60,785 nucleotides of DNA from Alphaproteobacteria bacterium (lineage in GTDB: Bacteria > Pseudomonadota > Alphaproteobacteria > Micavibrionales > UBA2020), in contig WGNE01000018.1 in the NCBI GenBank assembly GCA_016124645.1, positions 1 to 60,785 on the forward strand, in the 5' to 3' direction. Positions within the stretch are counted from its first letter, which is position 1. Each line of letters begins with the position of its first letter. Of the stretch, positions 43,018-51,300 are shown piece after piece. The translations under genes were made by a program, and so were the position numbers. Under the pieces are notes generated by a model. It searched no databases. It saw only the letters and a program-made list of their open reading frames with translations, and was not told the origin of the DNA.

Positions 43018-43395
43018 TCAGGCGCCCGCGCCCATGCCGGCCTGCTGCTTTTTCGCCGGGGCGGTTTTCACGCCCGCCTTGGCCTCGGCGATGACCTGTT
43101 TGACCTTCTCGAGCCCGCGCTGCAGCTCGGAAACCGTTTCCGCGTGGGCGGGCAGGCTTTTGAGCTGCGCGATCCTGAACTCCATGTTCTTCTGGCTGAG
43201 CGTGACGATGCCCCCGCGTTCGTGCAGCGTCTTGCTGCCCGCCGTCTTGAAGGCCTTCATCAGGCTTTCCGCTTTTTCCTCCTCGCCCGGGTGGACGATG
43301 ATGAAGCGCGCCTGAAACTCGCCGATGCCGTTGTTCGCCGCCTCGTTGCGGATGACGTCGTCGGTGAACCTCATTTTTACCGTATCTTGTGCCAT
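43018..43395 (-). CDS. Unknown small soluble protein
   Basis: 125 residues with no TM or signal peptide. The first 70 residues look like a mixed alpha/beta fold (FQARFIIVHPGEEEKAESLM, then AFKTAGSKTLHERGGIVTLS). A helix ELQRGLEKVKQVIAEAKAG follows, and then a Lys/Ala/Gly/Met tail. No family is recognised. A GGAG ribosome-binding site precedes the ATG. Confidence 0.75.
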   Translation of the reverse strand: MAQDTVKMRFTDDVIRNEAANNGIGEFQARFIIVHPGEEEKAESLMKAFKTAGSKTLHERGGIVTLSQKNMEFRIAQLKSLPAHAETVSELQRGLEKVKQVIAEAKAGVKTAPAKKQQAGMGAGA

Positions 43396-43809
43396 TTTTT
43401 ATCCTCCAGAGCGCTTTCTCTAATCAAAAGGCTTTTCGTTGTTTTCCGCGTGGCGCCTTGTCGTCGCGGTATCTGTAAAACCGGGGTTTTTCCGTGCCCG
43501 CTTTCCAAATCCTATATAAGACTTTATGGCAATAAAGTTAACGATTGGTTACCTTATTGAATATTTGCCCTTTTTCACAGCAGGCGTCATTTTCGCCGCC
43601 TTTTATACGCATGAAACCGGGGTGTCGGATGTCGAATAATATTGACTTATGTCAACTGGTTATACAAATATATCCCTGTAACCGACATCGCGCTTTCGAT
43701 TCTTGCCGAAACGGGGAAAAAACCTTTCGCATCGCACCCCGCGCGGGTATGATGCGGCGGCATTATCTTAACGCGCTTTTAGAGTATTGAAACGGACAGC
43801 ATTTCGCCG
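43396..43809. promoter_or_regulatory. 414-base divergent intergenic region
   Basis: No gene is seen. For the minus strand, TTAACT (43536-43541), 17 bases, TATATA (43513-43518) is a plausible promoter of the 43018 gene. For the plus strand there is a small palindrome TTGAC-TTAT-GTCAA (43642-43655), whose left arm could serve as a -35 for the 43810 gene, followed by AT-rich sequence. Short GATGTCG/CGACATC inverted elements (near 43628 and 43683) flank it. Confidence 0.45.
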
Positions 43810-44904
43810 ATGAAGAAGAACAAGCCGGAACAGCAGGACAAGACGGGGAAGCCCCTTTCCCCCGCGCCCGCCGTGGCCGGGCTTGAAGCCCCCGTCGCGG
43901 ATGTTCCCCCCGCCAACGACAACAAGGACGAAACGCCCGCGCCCAAGAAGAGCTGGCGCGAGATTTTCAGCTGGAAGAACGTCAAGGCCTCGATTGCGCG
44001 CAAGGCACGCACGGTCAAGACCTATGCGGTGGAAATCTTCAACGAGCACGACCTCTGGGTCGAGGCGCTGGCCGTCAAGGGCGGCGCGAGCGCGGTCGTG
44101 GCCGCGGGCATCGTCGGCCTCTCCTATGTCGTGGCCCTGCCCTTCATGGTGGCGGCGGGCGGCATCGCGCTGTGCGGCGCGCTCATCGGCCTTGGCGCCT
44201 ATGGCATGGCGGCGGGCGGCGCGCGGGCCTGGGATTCGCTGAAAGCCACCATCGCGCGCATCCGCGGCGTGGAGCCCGAGCACCACGAGTTCCCCAAGAA
44301 GCGCGACATCTTCCAGCGCCTGCAGAACACGAAACTCATCCGCAAGATCCGCGACAGCAAGATCGCCAAGACGATCACCGCCACCCGCGCGTGGAAAGTG
44401 ACCGAGAAATTCATGCGCCAGAGCGAGGAAACCATACTGGGCGGCCTCGCGCTGGGCGGGGCGGTCGCGACGCTCGCGGTCGGCGGCGCGCTGCTGGCCA
44501 CGCAGGTGCTGGTACTGCCCGTCGTCGCCATCGGCGCGACGGCGACCTTCGCCGCGGTCGAGGCCGTGACGATGATCGCCAGCGGCGCCTACGGGCTTTA
44601 TCTTTGCTACGACAACTACAAGCACCGCCGCGCGGAAAAACAGGCGGCGCGCCTTGCCAGGCAGACGCAGGAGAAAGCCGCCGAAACCCGCGCGCAGCTG
44701 GGCGCCGAAGCCGCGCTGCAAAACGCCCTGCAGGACAAGAAGCAAGATAAGAAGCCCGGCGGGAAAAAGCCGCTCAGCGACAGTTTCGCGCGCGAAGCCG
44801 CCAATACCGACGCATCGCCCGTCAAACCCGAAGACCCGGCGCAAAAGGCCCAGCCCGCCTCCGTCAGGCCGGAACCGAAGAAGAAAGCGCCGCCCGGCCG
44901 CTGA
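43810..44904 (+). CDS. Unknown membrane protein with charged tails
   Basis: 364 residues. A disordered N-terminus (Pro/Lys-rich, containing PPANDNKDE) is followed by hydrophobic Gly/Ala-rich hairpins at about 95-140 (GGASAVVAAGIVGLSYVVAL, then VAAGGIALCGALIGLGAYG) and at about 215-265 (GGLALGGAVATLAVGGALLA, then VVAIGATATFAAVEAV). A basic region of about 60 residues separates them, and the last 90 residues are a Lys/Ala/Gln coiled coil and Pro-rich tail. It has the same build as the genes at 45101, 47962 and 48760. Function is unknown. Confidence 0.78.
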   Translation: MKKNKPEQQDKTGKPLSPAPAVAGLEAPVADVPPANDNKDETPAPKKSWREIFSWKNVKASIARKARTVKTYAVEIFNEHDLWVEALAVKGGASAVVAAGIVGLSYVVALPFMVAAGGIALCGALIGLGAYGMAAGGARAWDSLKATIARIRGVEPEHHEFPKKRDIFQRLQNTKLIRKIRDSKIAKTITATRAWKVTEKFMRQSEETILGGLALGGAVATLAVGGALLATQVLVLPVVAIGATATFAAVEAVTMIASGAYGLYLCYDNYKHRRAEKQAARLARQTQEKAAETRAQLGAEAALQNALQDKKQDKKPGGKKPLSDSFAREAANTDASPVKPEDPAQKAQPASVRPEPKKKAPPGR

Positions 44905-45100
44905 TCCGCCGCCCGGCTTCTTGAAAAATTATGAGCCCTTGGCGTAATAATCTTTCCCGAACAAGGGCTTTGCCGCCAAAGCCGGACCAAAAACCGGGGC
45001 AAAAACGCTTGCGGGATTATGAAATAGCCATTAAAGTCACCCCATCAGGACAACACCCTCTTTACGGCCCCCTGGCCGAAGCTTTCGAAAGGACACTTCC

Positions 45101-45874
45101 TTGAGCGCGACAGTCGAAAAAGAAACCACCGCCGCCGCACCCGAAACGAAACCCGCGAAATCCGCCTCCAAGCGCATCGCCCATTGGCTGCTGCCGCAGG
45201 TCGATGCCGATTCCGCCCTGCTGCCGCCCGACAAATGGATCAAGGACACGGTGCGCGAGATCATCAAGACCGACAAGCCGCTGCGCAAAACGCTGGGCCG
45301 CATGCTTGGCTTCGCGGGCCTCGGCATCGCCGCGATCGCGGGCGGCATCACCGCCGCCGTGGTGCTTTTCCCCGCCTCCATCCCCATGGCCGTGGCGGGC
45401 GTCGCCGCGCTGGGCGTCACGGGCTTCGCCGCCAAGAAGATCAACGACGGCGTGAAAACCTTCAAAACGGAAATCATCCCTTCGCTGAAGGAAACCGTCG
45501 GCAAGAAATATCTTGAATACAAGGCCGCCGAACTGAAAGCGGAGTGGAAGAAACGCCAGGAAGCCTACCGCGCCAAGAAAGCCGCCGAGAAAGCGGAAAA
45601 AACCGCGCGCGAAGCCGAAGCGAAAAAAGCCGCCGAGCTTGCGCAGGCCAAGGCCGAACAGGAAGCCGCCGCGAAGGCCGAGGCGGAAAAGAACAAGCCC
45701 AAGTCCGAAAAGGGCTTTCGCGGTTTCGGCAAGCGGATGTTCGACGAAGCCATGAAGCGCGTGAAGCAGTTCGACGAAGGCGCGAAACCGGACCCGAAAC
45801 CCGAAACGCCGAAACCCGCCAATACGGACACGCCCCCCGCGCCGAAGAAAAACGGCACCGACCCCGCGCCCTGA
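45101..45874 (+). CDS. Unknown membrane-hairpin protein with Ala/Lys coiled coil
   Basis: 257 residues, apparently starting at a TTG (45101) with AAAGGA upstream; no ATG is available before the conserved-looking part. A Gly/Ala hydrophobic hairpin lies at about 66-108 (GFAGLGIAAIAGGITAAVVL, then IPMAVAGVAALGVTGFAA). It is followed by a long Lys/Glu/Ala helix (about 130-205), then FRGFGKRMFDEAMKRVKQF and a Pro/Lys tail. Likely anchored to the inner membrane with a cytoplasmic rod. No family is recognised. Confidence 0.75.
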   Translation: MSATVEKETTAAAPETKPAKSASKRIAHWLLPQVDADSALLPPDKWIKDTVREIIKTDKPLRKTLGRMLGFAGLGIAAIAGGITAAVVLFPASIPMAVAGVAALGVTGFAAKKINDGVKTFKTEIIPSLKETVGKKYLEYKAAELKAEWKKRQEAYRAKKAAEKAEKTAREAEAKKAAELAQAKAEQEAAAKAEAEKNKPKSEKGFRGFGKRMFDEAMKRVKQFDEGAKPDPKPETPKPANTDTPPAPKKNGTDPAP

Positions 45875-45910
45875 TTTTCGCGGCGGCAAGAACCCGAAAG
45901 GCTCCTCACC

Positions 45911-46393
45911 ATGGCGCATGAAACCACCGTCACCGTCCGTTCCAACGGCAAGGGCAAGTTCACGCAGGACGTGAACGCGAGCGGGCACAGCTTCACCGGC
46001 GACGAGCCGGAGGACCTGGGCGGGCTGGACGAAGGCCCGTCGCCCTACGATTTGCTGCTGGCCGCGCTAGGCACCTGCACCTCGATGACGCTGCGCATGT
46101 ACGCCGACCAGAAGAAATGGGACCTGCAGGAAGTCGCCGTCACCCTGACCCACCGCAAGGAGGCGGGACCGGACGGCAAGAAGGTCGATGTCATCACCCG
46201 CGACATCGCCGTGACCGGCAACCTCGACGAGGCGCAACGCCAGCGCCTGCTGGAAATCGCCGACCGCTGCCCCGTTCACCGCACGCTGGAAAGCAAGCCG
46301 ACCATCGTCAGCAGCATCGCCGCCGCGCCCGCCGGCAAGGGGCCGGAAGGCGGCAAACCCGCCGCGCCGCCGCAAAAACCGCCGCAAGCTTGA
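45911..46393 (+). CDS. OsmC-family peroxiredoxin-like protein
   Basis: 160 residues. The OsmC/Ohr fold is shown by GEGPSPYDLLLAALGTCTSM-like sequence (about 40-58, containing the first Cys) and the second reactive Cys in IADRCPVHRTLES (about 117-129). These thiols reduce organic hydroperoxides in characterised members; this branch (YhfA-like) is less well defined. The Pro/Ala/Lys tail is an addition. It follows the previous gene by 36 bases. Confidence 0.92.
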   Translation: MAHETTVTVRSNGKGKFTQDVNASGHSFTGDEPEDLGGLDEGPSPYDLLLAALGTCTSMTLRMYADQKKWDLQEVAVTLTHRKEAGPDGKKVDVITRDIAVTGNLDEAQRQRLLEIADRCPVHRTLESKPTIVSSIAAAPAGKGPEGGKPAAPPQKPPQA

Positions 46394-46537
46394 CCCCTTC
46401 TTGATCCCCTTTTGAATTTCCCTTGAAAAACAAAGGCGCGAGCGCGGGCGCCCTCCATTTCCCGGCTTGACTTTTTATGGAATATAAGTCATGTTTGCGC
46501 AGCAGTAAAACCCGAAGGCGAAGGCGACGGAACAGAC

Positions 46538-47047
46538 ATGAGCCCCCGCGACGAAAAGACAGACAACGCCAGAACCGGCTTGCCCCCGGTGGATCAGGCC
46601 GTGTTCGCAGCCTTCATCGACAAGGTCACCGAAGGCGACATGCCCGCCGTGAAAAGCGCGCTTTCCGACACGCCCGCGCTGCTCACAAGACTCGATTCCG
46701 TGGGCTGGATTTCCCTGACATGGGCGGCGGCCACGGGGCAGGCGAAAATGGCGCAGCTGCTGATCGATTGCGGCGCGCCCGTCGATCATCCCTCCGGCAA
46801 CGGCCATACCCCGCTGATGTCCGCCGCCGAAACGGGCGACGACAAGATGGCCGCCCTGCTGCTGGCCGCCGGCGCCAACAGCAAGCTGACGGACAATGAC
46901 GGCCGCAGCGCCGCCGATTACGCGCGCGAGGCGGGGAACGAAAAACTGGCCGAGACCATCGCCAGCCATGTGCCGCCCAAGACGCTGACGCTGGAACGCG
47001 ACCTGCCCGTCACCCATGCGATTAAAATCAGGAAACCCGCACCATGA
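46538..47047 (+). CDS. Ankyrin-repeat protein
   Basis: 169 residues. Three to four ankyrin repeats at about 20-145, e.g. VGWISLTWAAATGQAKMAQL, then SGNGHTPLMSAAETGDDKMA and DNDGRSAADYAREAGNEKLA. The C-terminus (KTLTLERDLPVTHAIKI, then RKPAP) is basic but lacks the GGFKL ending of the 33-35 kb copies. Its stop overlaps the next ankyrin gene by ATGA, so the pair is co-translated. Confidence 0.87.
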   Translation: MSPRDEKTDNARTGLPPVDQAVFAAFIDKVTEGDMPAVKSALSDTPALLTRLDSVGWISLTWAAATGQAKMAQLLIDCGAPVDHPSGNGHTPLMSAAETGDDKMAALLLAAGANSKLTDNDGRSAADYAREAGNEKLAETIASHVPPKTLTLERDLPVTHAIKIRKPAP

Positions 47048-47793
47048 CGCAAAACAGCAACGCCGCCTCTTTCAACGCACCCGCGGGCAAGAAGCTCAAG
47101 CGCATCCCCGGCTTCATCGTCGATAAACGCGACGAAGGCGGCATGACGATGCTGATGGAATGCGCGCGCCAGAACCTCATCGCCGAAACCATACAGTGCC
47201 TGGACGAAGGCTCGGACATCAACGCGAAGGACAAGGCGGGGCTCACCCCGCTGCTGCACGCCCTGCTCAACGGCAAGCCGGACGTCGCCGTGCTGCTCGC
47301 CAACAAGGGCGCGGACCTCACCGTGAAAACCGCGCAGGGCATGAACGCGCTGATGCTCGCCTGCCAGCAGCAGCGGGGCGGCAAGATGACCGAAGTCATC
47401 GAAACGCTCATCCGGCGCGGCTCCCCGCTTGACGAACGCGGGCACCTGACCTGCATGACGGCCCTGCACCACGCCATCAATAACCGCGACATCTGGGCCG
47501 CCGAGCGGCTGATCTGCGCGGGCGCGGATTTCGACACCATCGGCAACAAATTCGGGCATACGGCGGAAAAAACCGGGCTGCAGACCTTCTCCGACAAGAA
47601 GGACCGCGACTTCTTCACGAGCGCGATCGAACAGCGCCGCACCGCCGCCGCGCGCGCCGCGCAGGAAGAAGCCGACCGGCGCGAGAACGAACTGCGGCAG
47701 ACCGTCGCCAAGGCCACCGTCCTGCAGCGCGAGGTCACGCGCATGAAACCCCTCACCTTGCGGCGCAAGGGGCAAAAGCCGCCGGGAGGATGA
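47044..47793 (+). CDS. Ankyrin-repeat protein with KPLTL tail
   Basis: 249 residues. Five or so ankyrin repeats at about 20-185 (DEGGMTMLMECARQNLIAET, then DKAGLTPLLHALLNGKPDVA, then MTALHHAINNRDIWAAERLI). A charged helix (ARAAQEEADRRENELRQTV) follows, and the tail TRMKPLTLRRKGQKPPGG matches the Lys-Pro-Leu-x-Leu part of the tails in the 33-35 kb operon but stops before Phe-Lys-Leu. Confidence 0.87.
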   Translation: MTQNSNAASFNAPAGKKLKRIPGFIVDKRDEGGMTMLMECARQNLIAETIQCLDEGSDINAKDKAGLTPLLHALLNGKPDVAVLLANKGADLTVKTAQGMNALMLACQQQRGGKMTEVIETLIRRGSPLDERGHLTCMTALHHAINNRDIWAAERLICAGADFDTIGNKFGHTAEKTGLQTFSDKKDRDFFTSAIEQRRTAAARAAQEEADRRENELRQTVAKATVLQREVTRMKPLTLRRKGQKPPGG

Positions 47794-47961
47794 CGGCAGC
47801 ACCGAAACGGCGCAAGAATCTGTCGTTAATGCCTGTTTTTACTGTGTTTTCGGGCCAAAAAGGGCTTTCACTTCCCCTTTGCGGCCCATATACTGAGAGC
47901 AGAAAATCAACCCCCTGTCGTTTCAGGGCCATTATTTCGAGTTTTTAAGGAGAGATAAAAA

Positions 47962-48570
47962 ATGTCGGTCAGCTACAAAGGCAAATCACCCAATGCGCTG
48001 TGGTACGGTCTTCAGCACGTCAAGGCCTTCGGCAAAAGCTTTTCCGACTACGGCACCAAGACCGAAGCGCAGCAAGGCGCGAAGAACGTCGGCTTCATGT
48101 TCGGCAGCCTCATCGGCGGCGGGCTGCTGGCCGGCGTGGGCGCTTTCGCGGTCGTGCCGCTGCTGCCCTCCTTCATCTCGCTCATCGGCATCTATTCCGC
48201 CTTCCACTTCGGCATCAAGGCCGTGCGCAACTTCGCCAACGTGAAGAACAGCGCCTCGCATTACTCCTACATCCAGGAGCAGGAGCAAAAATGGCTGGAA
48301 AACAAGTCCAAGCCCTCGCTGCTGCAACGCCTGAAAAAAGGCCTCGGCCTCGGCAAGAAAGCCGACGGCCAGAAAGCCGCCGAAGCGCCCAAGGCGGAAG
48401 GCCCGATCAGCAAGGGCAACGTCTTCAGCGGGGAGGATTCCAAGCTGGGCAAGAAAGGCTGGTCCTTCGACTTCAACGACAACGCCCCCCCGGGCGGCAA
48501 GCCCCCGGCCAACGACAGCGCGCCCCAAAAACCCGCGCGCAAATGGAACCGCAAGCCCAAATCGCCCTGA
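47962..48570 (+). CDS. MSVxYxGKSP-family membrane protein, copy 1
   Basis: 202 residues. It opens MSVSYKGKSPNALWYGLQ, nearly the same as the next gene. A hydrophobic hairpin lies at about 50-90 (FMFGSLIGGGLLAGVGAFAV, then LLPSFISLIGIYSAFHFG). A conserved HYSYIQEQEQKWLENK segment follows, then a Lys/Ala-rich tail with SFDFNDNAPPGG and PPANDSAPQ. No known family is recognised. A -10-like TATACT at 47889-47894 lies upstream. An AAGGAG precedes the ATG. Confidence 0.8.
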   Translation: MSVSYKGKSPNALWYGLQHVKAFGKSFSDYGTKTEAQQGAKNVGFMFGSLIGGGLLAGVGAFAVVPLLPSFISLIGIYSAFHFGIKAVRNFANVKNSASHYSYIQEQEQKWLENKSKPSLLQRLKKGLGLGKKADGQKAAEAPKAEGPISKGNVFSGEDSKLGKKGWSFDFNDNAPPGGKPPANDSAPQKPARKWNRKPKSP

Positions 48571-48593
48571 CGCGCGGCGCGCCGGGCCGGATT

Positions 48594-48618
48594 CTGCCGG
48601 GATTTCCCGGCAGTTTTT
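48594..48618 (+). terminator. Rho-independent terminator
   Basis: CTGCCGGG (48594-48601) pairs with CCCGGCAG (48606-48613) around ATTT, followed by five Ts. It ends the gene at 47962. Confidence 0.85.
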
Positions 48619-48662
48619 CGTCAACATACTGAATTTAAAGGGTTTTATTTTCAAGAAAGTCT

Positions 48663-48690
48663 TTGACAAACAGACTTATGGGAATATACT
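48663..48690 (+). promoter_or_regulatory. Sigma-70 promoter
   Basis: TTGACA (48663-48668), 16 bases, TATACT (48685-48690). It serves the second MSVxYxGKSP gene at 48760 with a leader of about 63 bases. Confidence 0.72.
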
Positions 48691-48759
48691 AACCCCGTCA
48701 TTTTTAAAAGACGCCGCATAAGCGGGCGATTCTTCACCACCACGACGAAAGGCGCAGAA

Positions 48760-49710
48760 ATGTCGGTCAAATACAACGGCAAATCCCCCAGCAAGCTTTG
48801 GTACATCTGGCAGAACACCAAGGGGTTCGCCCATAGCATCACCAACCCCGCCACCAAGAAAGACGCCAAGGCGGGCGCGAAAAGCGGCGGGATTTCCGCG
48901 GCCGTTCTCCTCGGCGGCGGCGCGATCACCAAGATCGGCTTCATCGCCATCATGCCCATCATCCCCACCGTCATTTCGCTGGCCGCCGTCGGCGGCGCGG
49001 GCTATTTCGGCCTGAACGCCTACCGCAAATTCAAGCTCATCAAGAAAAGCTCCACCCACCAGACCTACATGCGCAAGCAGGAACAGAAGTGGCTGGACCG
49101 CAAGAACCGCGCGCCGCTGTTCACCCGCATCAAGGAAGGCATCGGCAAGAAAATTGATTCCATCCCCCGTCCGCTGCTGAAGATCGCCAAATGGGGCGGC
49201 ATCGGCACCGCGCTGGCGGGCGTCGCCGCTTCCGGCGCCGCCGCGCTCAACGCCTTGGGCGTCGGCGCCTTCTCGACCGGCGCGACCGCGACCGCCGTCC
49301 TGGGCGGCATCGTGAAAGCGGGCGCCATCGTCGGCCTGACCGCGACCGCGGCCCCCGCCGTGGCCGTCGCCATCGCCGTGGCCGCCATTCCGGTCGGCAT
49401 CGCCGCCGCCGTCACCGCGAGCAAGATCGCCTATCGCACCGACCCCGAGCGCTTGAGCTTCGGCAAGAAAAAGAAATGGGCCATCGACGAGCAGGAAGAC
49501 GCGCCCAAGAAACAGCTTTCCAGCACGGCCGAACCCGCGCCCGCGCCTGCGCAGCAGCAGTCCGGCGCCTTCAACGACAACGCCGCGCCCAAGAAGGAAG
49601 AGCCCGCGGAGGAAGACACCGCGCTTTCCGAAGCCCGCAAGAAGGCCGCCGCCGAACGCCGCGCCGCGCGCAAGAAAGCCGCAGCCGAAGGCGGAAAGCG
49701 TTTCGGCTAG
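48760..49710 (+). CDS. MSVxYxGKSP-family membrane protein, copy 2
   Basis: 316 residues; a longer paralog of the preceding gene. It opens MSVKYNGKSPSKLWYIWQ. A first hairpin lies at about 47-88, followed by the conserved STHQTYMRKQEQKWLDRK segment. It then adds a second Gly/Ala hydrophobic region at about 148-220 (GVGAFSTGATATAVLGGIVK, then AAPAVAVAIAVAAIPVGIAA). The tail has GAFNDNAAPKKEE and an Arg/Lys/Ala helix. Likely an inner-membrane protein; function unknown. Confidence 0.8.
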   Translation: MSVKYNGKSPSKLWYIWQNTKGFAHSITNPATKKDAKAGAKSGGISAAVLLGGGAITKIGFIAIMPIIPTVISLAAVGGAGYFGLNAYRKFKLIKKSSTHQTYMRKQEQKWLDRKNRAPLFTRIKEGIGKKIDSIPRPLLKIAKWGGIGTALAGVAASGAAALNALGVGAFSTGATATAVLGGIVKAGAIVGLTATAAPAVAVAIAVAAIPVGIAAAVTASKIAYRTDPERLSFGKKKKWAIDEQEDAPKKQLSSTAEPAPAPAQQQSGAFNDNAAPKKEEPAEEDTALSEARKKAAAERRAARKKAAAEGGKRFG

Positions 49711-49733
49711 GACGCTCCAAAACATATTCAAGG

Positions 49734-49762
49734 AAAAACCCCGCAGCAATGCGGGGTTTTTT
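49734..49762. terminator. Strong bidirectional terminator
   Basis: The A-run and CCCCGC (49734-49744) pair with GCGGGG and a run of six Ts (49751-49762) around AGCAAT. It separates the 48760 gene from the convergent repressor gene. Confidence 0.92.
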
Positions 49763-49789
49763 CATGGGCGGGTTTTAAAAAGAAAACAT

Positions 49790-50485
49790 CTAGCCGCGGC
49801 CGATGACGGCGTAGAGCGCCTTGATCTCCTCGCGCGGCAGGTCGCGTTCCTGCGCGGGGTTGTATTGCGCGACGCGGATTTTATCGGGCATCACGCGCAG
49901 CAGCCGCTTGATGTAGGCGTCCCCGTTCTTCATCTCGATCACGCAGTCGCGCCCGGGCTCCGCCGGGCGGCCGGGGTGGACATAGACCAGCTCGCCGCGG
50001 TAATAGCGCGGCTCCATCGAATCCGAAAAGACGTAGATGGCGAAAGCGTCGCGGATGCCGATCTGCGCGGGGTGGCGCGTCACCCAATCGACCACGCCGC
50101 CGTCGTTGCCGAGGTTGAGCCCCGCCCCGTCGAGCCCGAGGTCCTCCGCCCCCGCCGCATAGCCATAGACCGGCACCGGCCCCGTATGCCGGGCGGGCGG
50201 GGCGGGCGGCATGACCCCCGGCGCCTCGGCGAAACCGCGCGGGCGCGAACCGCCGTGCTGCTGCGGGGCGAAACCCTGCGGCGCCGGGCCGCCGCGCAGG
50301 TCGAGCGTCGCGCCCAGATAAGCCTCGATCACCGGCACTTCCTCCACGCGGATGTTGCGCTGGCCGTGGATCATCCGGTTCACCTGCGCGGGGTTGAGCC
50401 CCATGTGCTCGGCCAGTCCCCGCTGGGTGAGCCCCGGCGTGGTTTCAAGCAAATGGCGGATCTTTTCATGAATGCGCTGCATCAT
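49790..50485 (-). CDS. S24-type phage-like repressor (HTH plus LexA-like domain)
   Basis: 231 residues. An N-terminal XRE-type helix-turn-helix (TQRGLAEHMGLNPAQVNRMI, about 18-37) and a Pro/Gly linker lead to a LexA/CI-type S24 domain. The catalytic Ser is in FSDSMEPRYYRGELVYVHPG (about 157-176), and the Lys follows in GDAYIKRLLRV. Such repressors cleave themselves after DNA damage; the Ala-Gly-type cleavage site in the linker (AAGAED) is plausible. The start ATG at 50485 is chosen over upstream TTG. It is divergent from a phage-like gene with palindromes between them. Confidence 0.88.
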   Translation of the reverse strand: MMQRIHEKIRHLLETTPGLTQRGLAEHMGLNPAQVNRMIHGQRNIRVEEVPVIEAYLGATLDLRGGPAPQGFAPQQHGGSRPRGFAEAPGVMPPAPPARHTGPVPVYGYAAGAEDLGLDGAGLNLGNDGGVVDWVTRHPAQIGIRDAFAIYVFSDSMEPRYYRGELVYVHPGRPAEPGRDCVIEMKNGDAYIKRLLRVMPDKIRVAQYNPAQERDLPREEIKALYAVIGRG

Positions 50486-50608
50486 GCATTTACAATAGTG
50501 CAATTTTTAGTTTGATAAAAGCGCAATTTTATCATGTTAAAAAATCATTAATTTTCAGTTAATTAAAAAGTTTTAGCGCCTGCAACCTCAAATTGCTCTG
50601 GACAATAA

Positions 50609-50625
50609 ATTGCGAATAACGCAAT
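50609..50625. promoter_or_regulatory. Palindromic operator candidate
   Basis: ATTGCG-AATAA-CGCAAT is a perfect 6-base inverted repeat in the 212-base AT-rich gap between the S24 repressor and the divergent gene. Related half-sites (GTGCAAT near 50499, GCGCAAT near 50521, AATTGCT near 50590) are scattered over the same gap. This is the arrangement expected for a repressor that controls both promoters. Confidence 0.6.
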
Positions 50626-50697
50626 ATTGTCGGGTTCCTGATTCGAAACGGCCAGACACAGGGGAAAGCCCGGCGCAAGGCCGGGGAGGGAGGTTGG

Positions 50698-51300
50698 ATG
50701 GACTGGTACAAGGCCTATCACGGCATGCCTTACGACGCCCGGATCGCGGCGGTCGCAAGGCGCGCGCAGATCCGCCGGGCGGAGGCGCTGGCGCTCTGGG
50801 TCGCGCTGCTCGACCGGGCCAGTCAGGGCCGCCCGCGCGGGCAGGTCGGGGAGGTGGACCCCGAGGAACTGGCCGTGCCGCTGGAGCTGGAACCCAAGGA
50901 CGCCGCGCGCGCCCTGCAGGCCTTTCGCGACAAGGGGATGCTGACGCAAACCGGCGCGATCGGCGGCTGGGAGAAGATGCAGGCGACTTCCACCGCCCGC
51001 GTGCGCCGCCACCGCAGCCGCATGGCGGGCCTGCGCGCGGAACAGGAAAAGCGCAAAGAGCGGGAAGAGCCGCCCGCCGCCGCGAAAAACGAAAAAGAAG
51101 ACGAAGAAGACGCGCTGCCCCCGCTGAGCGCGCTCGCCGCCGCGCCGCCGCCGCCCGCGCTGGAACCGGACGACCCCGCCGAGATCGCCCGCCGCCGCCT
51201 GCGGCTGCAACGAAAACTGCAGGCGACACGCCGCCCTGCAAAAGACCGCAACGACAAGCCCCGTAACGACAAACCCCGAACCCCAGAAGGAGACCGTTGA
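50698..51300 (+). CDS. Phage-type replication/HTH protein
   Basis: 200 residues. The first 100 form a helical domain (MDWYKAYHGMPYDARIAAVA, then ALALWVALLDRASQGRPRGQ, then VDPEELAVPLELEPKDAARA) that resembles N-terminal winged-helix domains of phage replisome-organiser proteins. The rest is charged, with Glu/Lys and Pro/Ala runs, and disordered. The ribosome-binding site is AGGGAGG. Directly after it, the next gene begins in a TGATG overlap. Assignment is by appearance and context, not by a decisive motif. Confidence 0.68.
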   Translation: MDWYKAYHGMPYDARIAAVARRAQIRRAEALALWVALLDRASQGRPRGQVGEVDPEELAVPLELEPKDAARALQAFRDKGMLTQTGAIGGWEKMQATSTARVRRHRSRMAGLRAEQEKRKEREEPPAAAKNEKEDEEDALPPLSALAAAPPPPALEPDDPAEIARRRLRLQRKLQATRRPAKDRNDKPRNDKPRTPEGDR

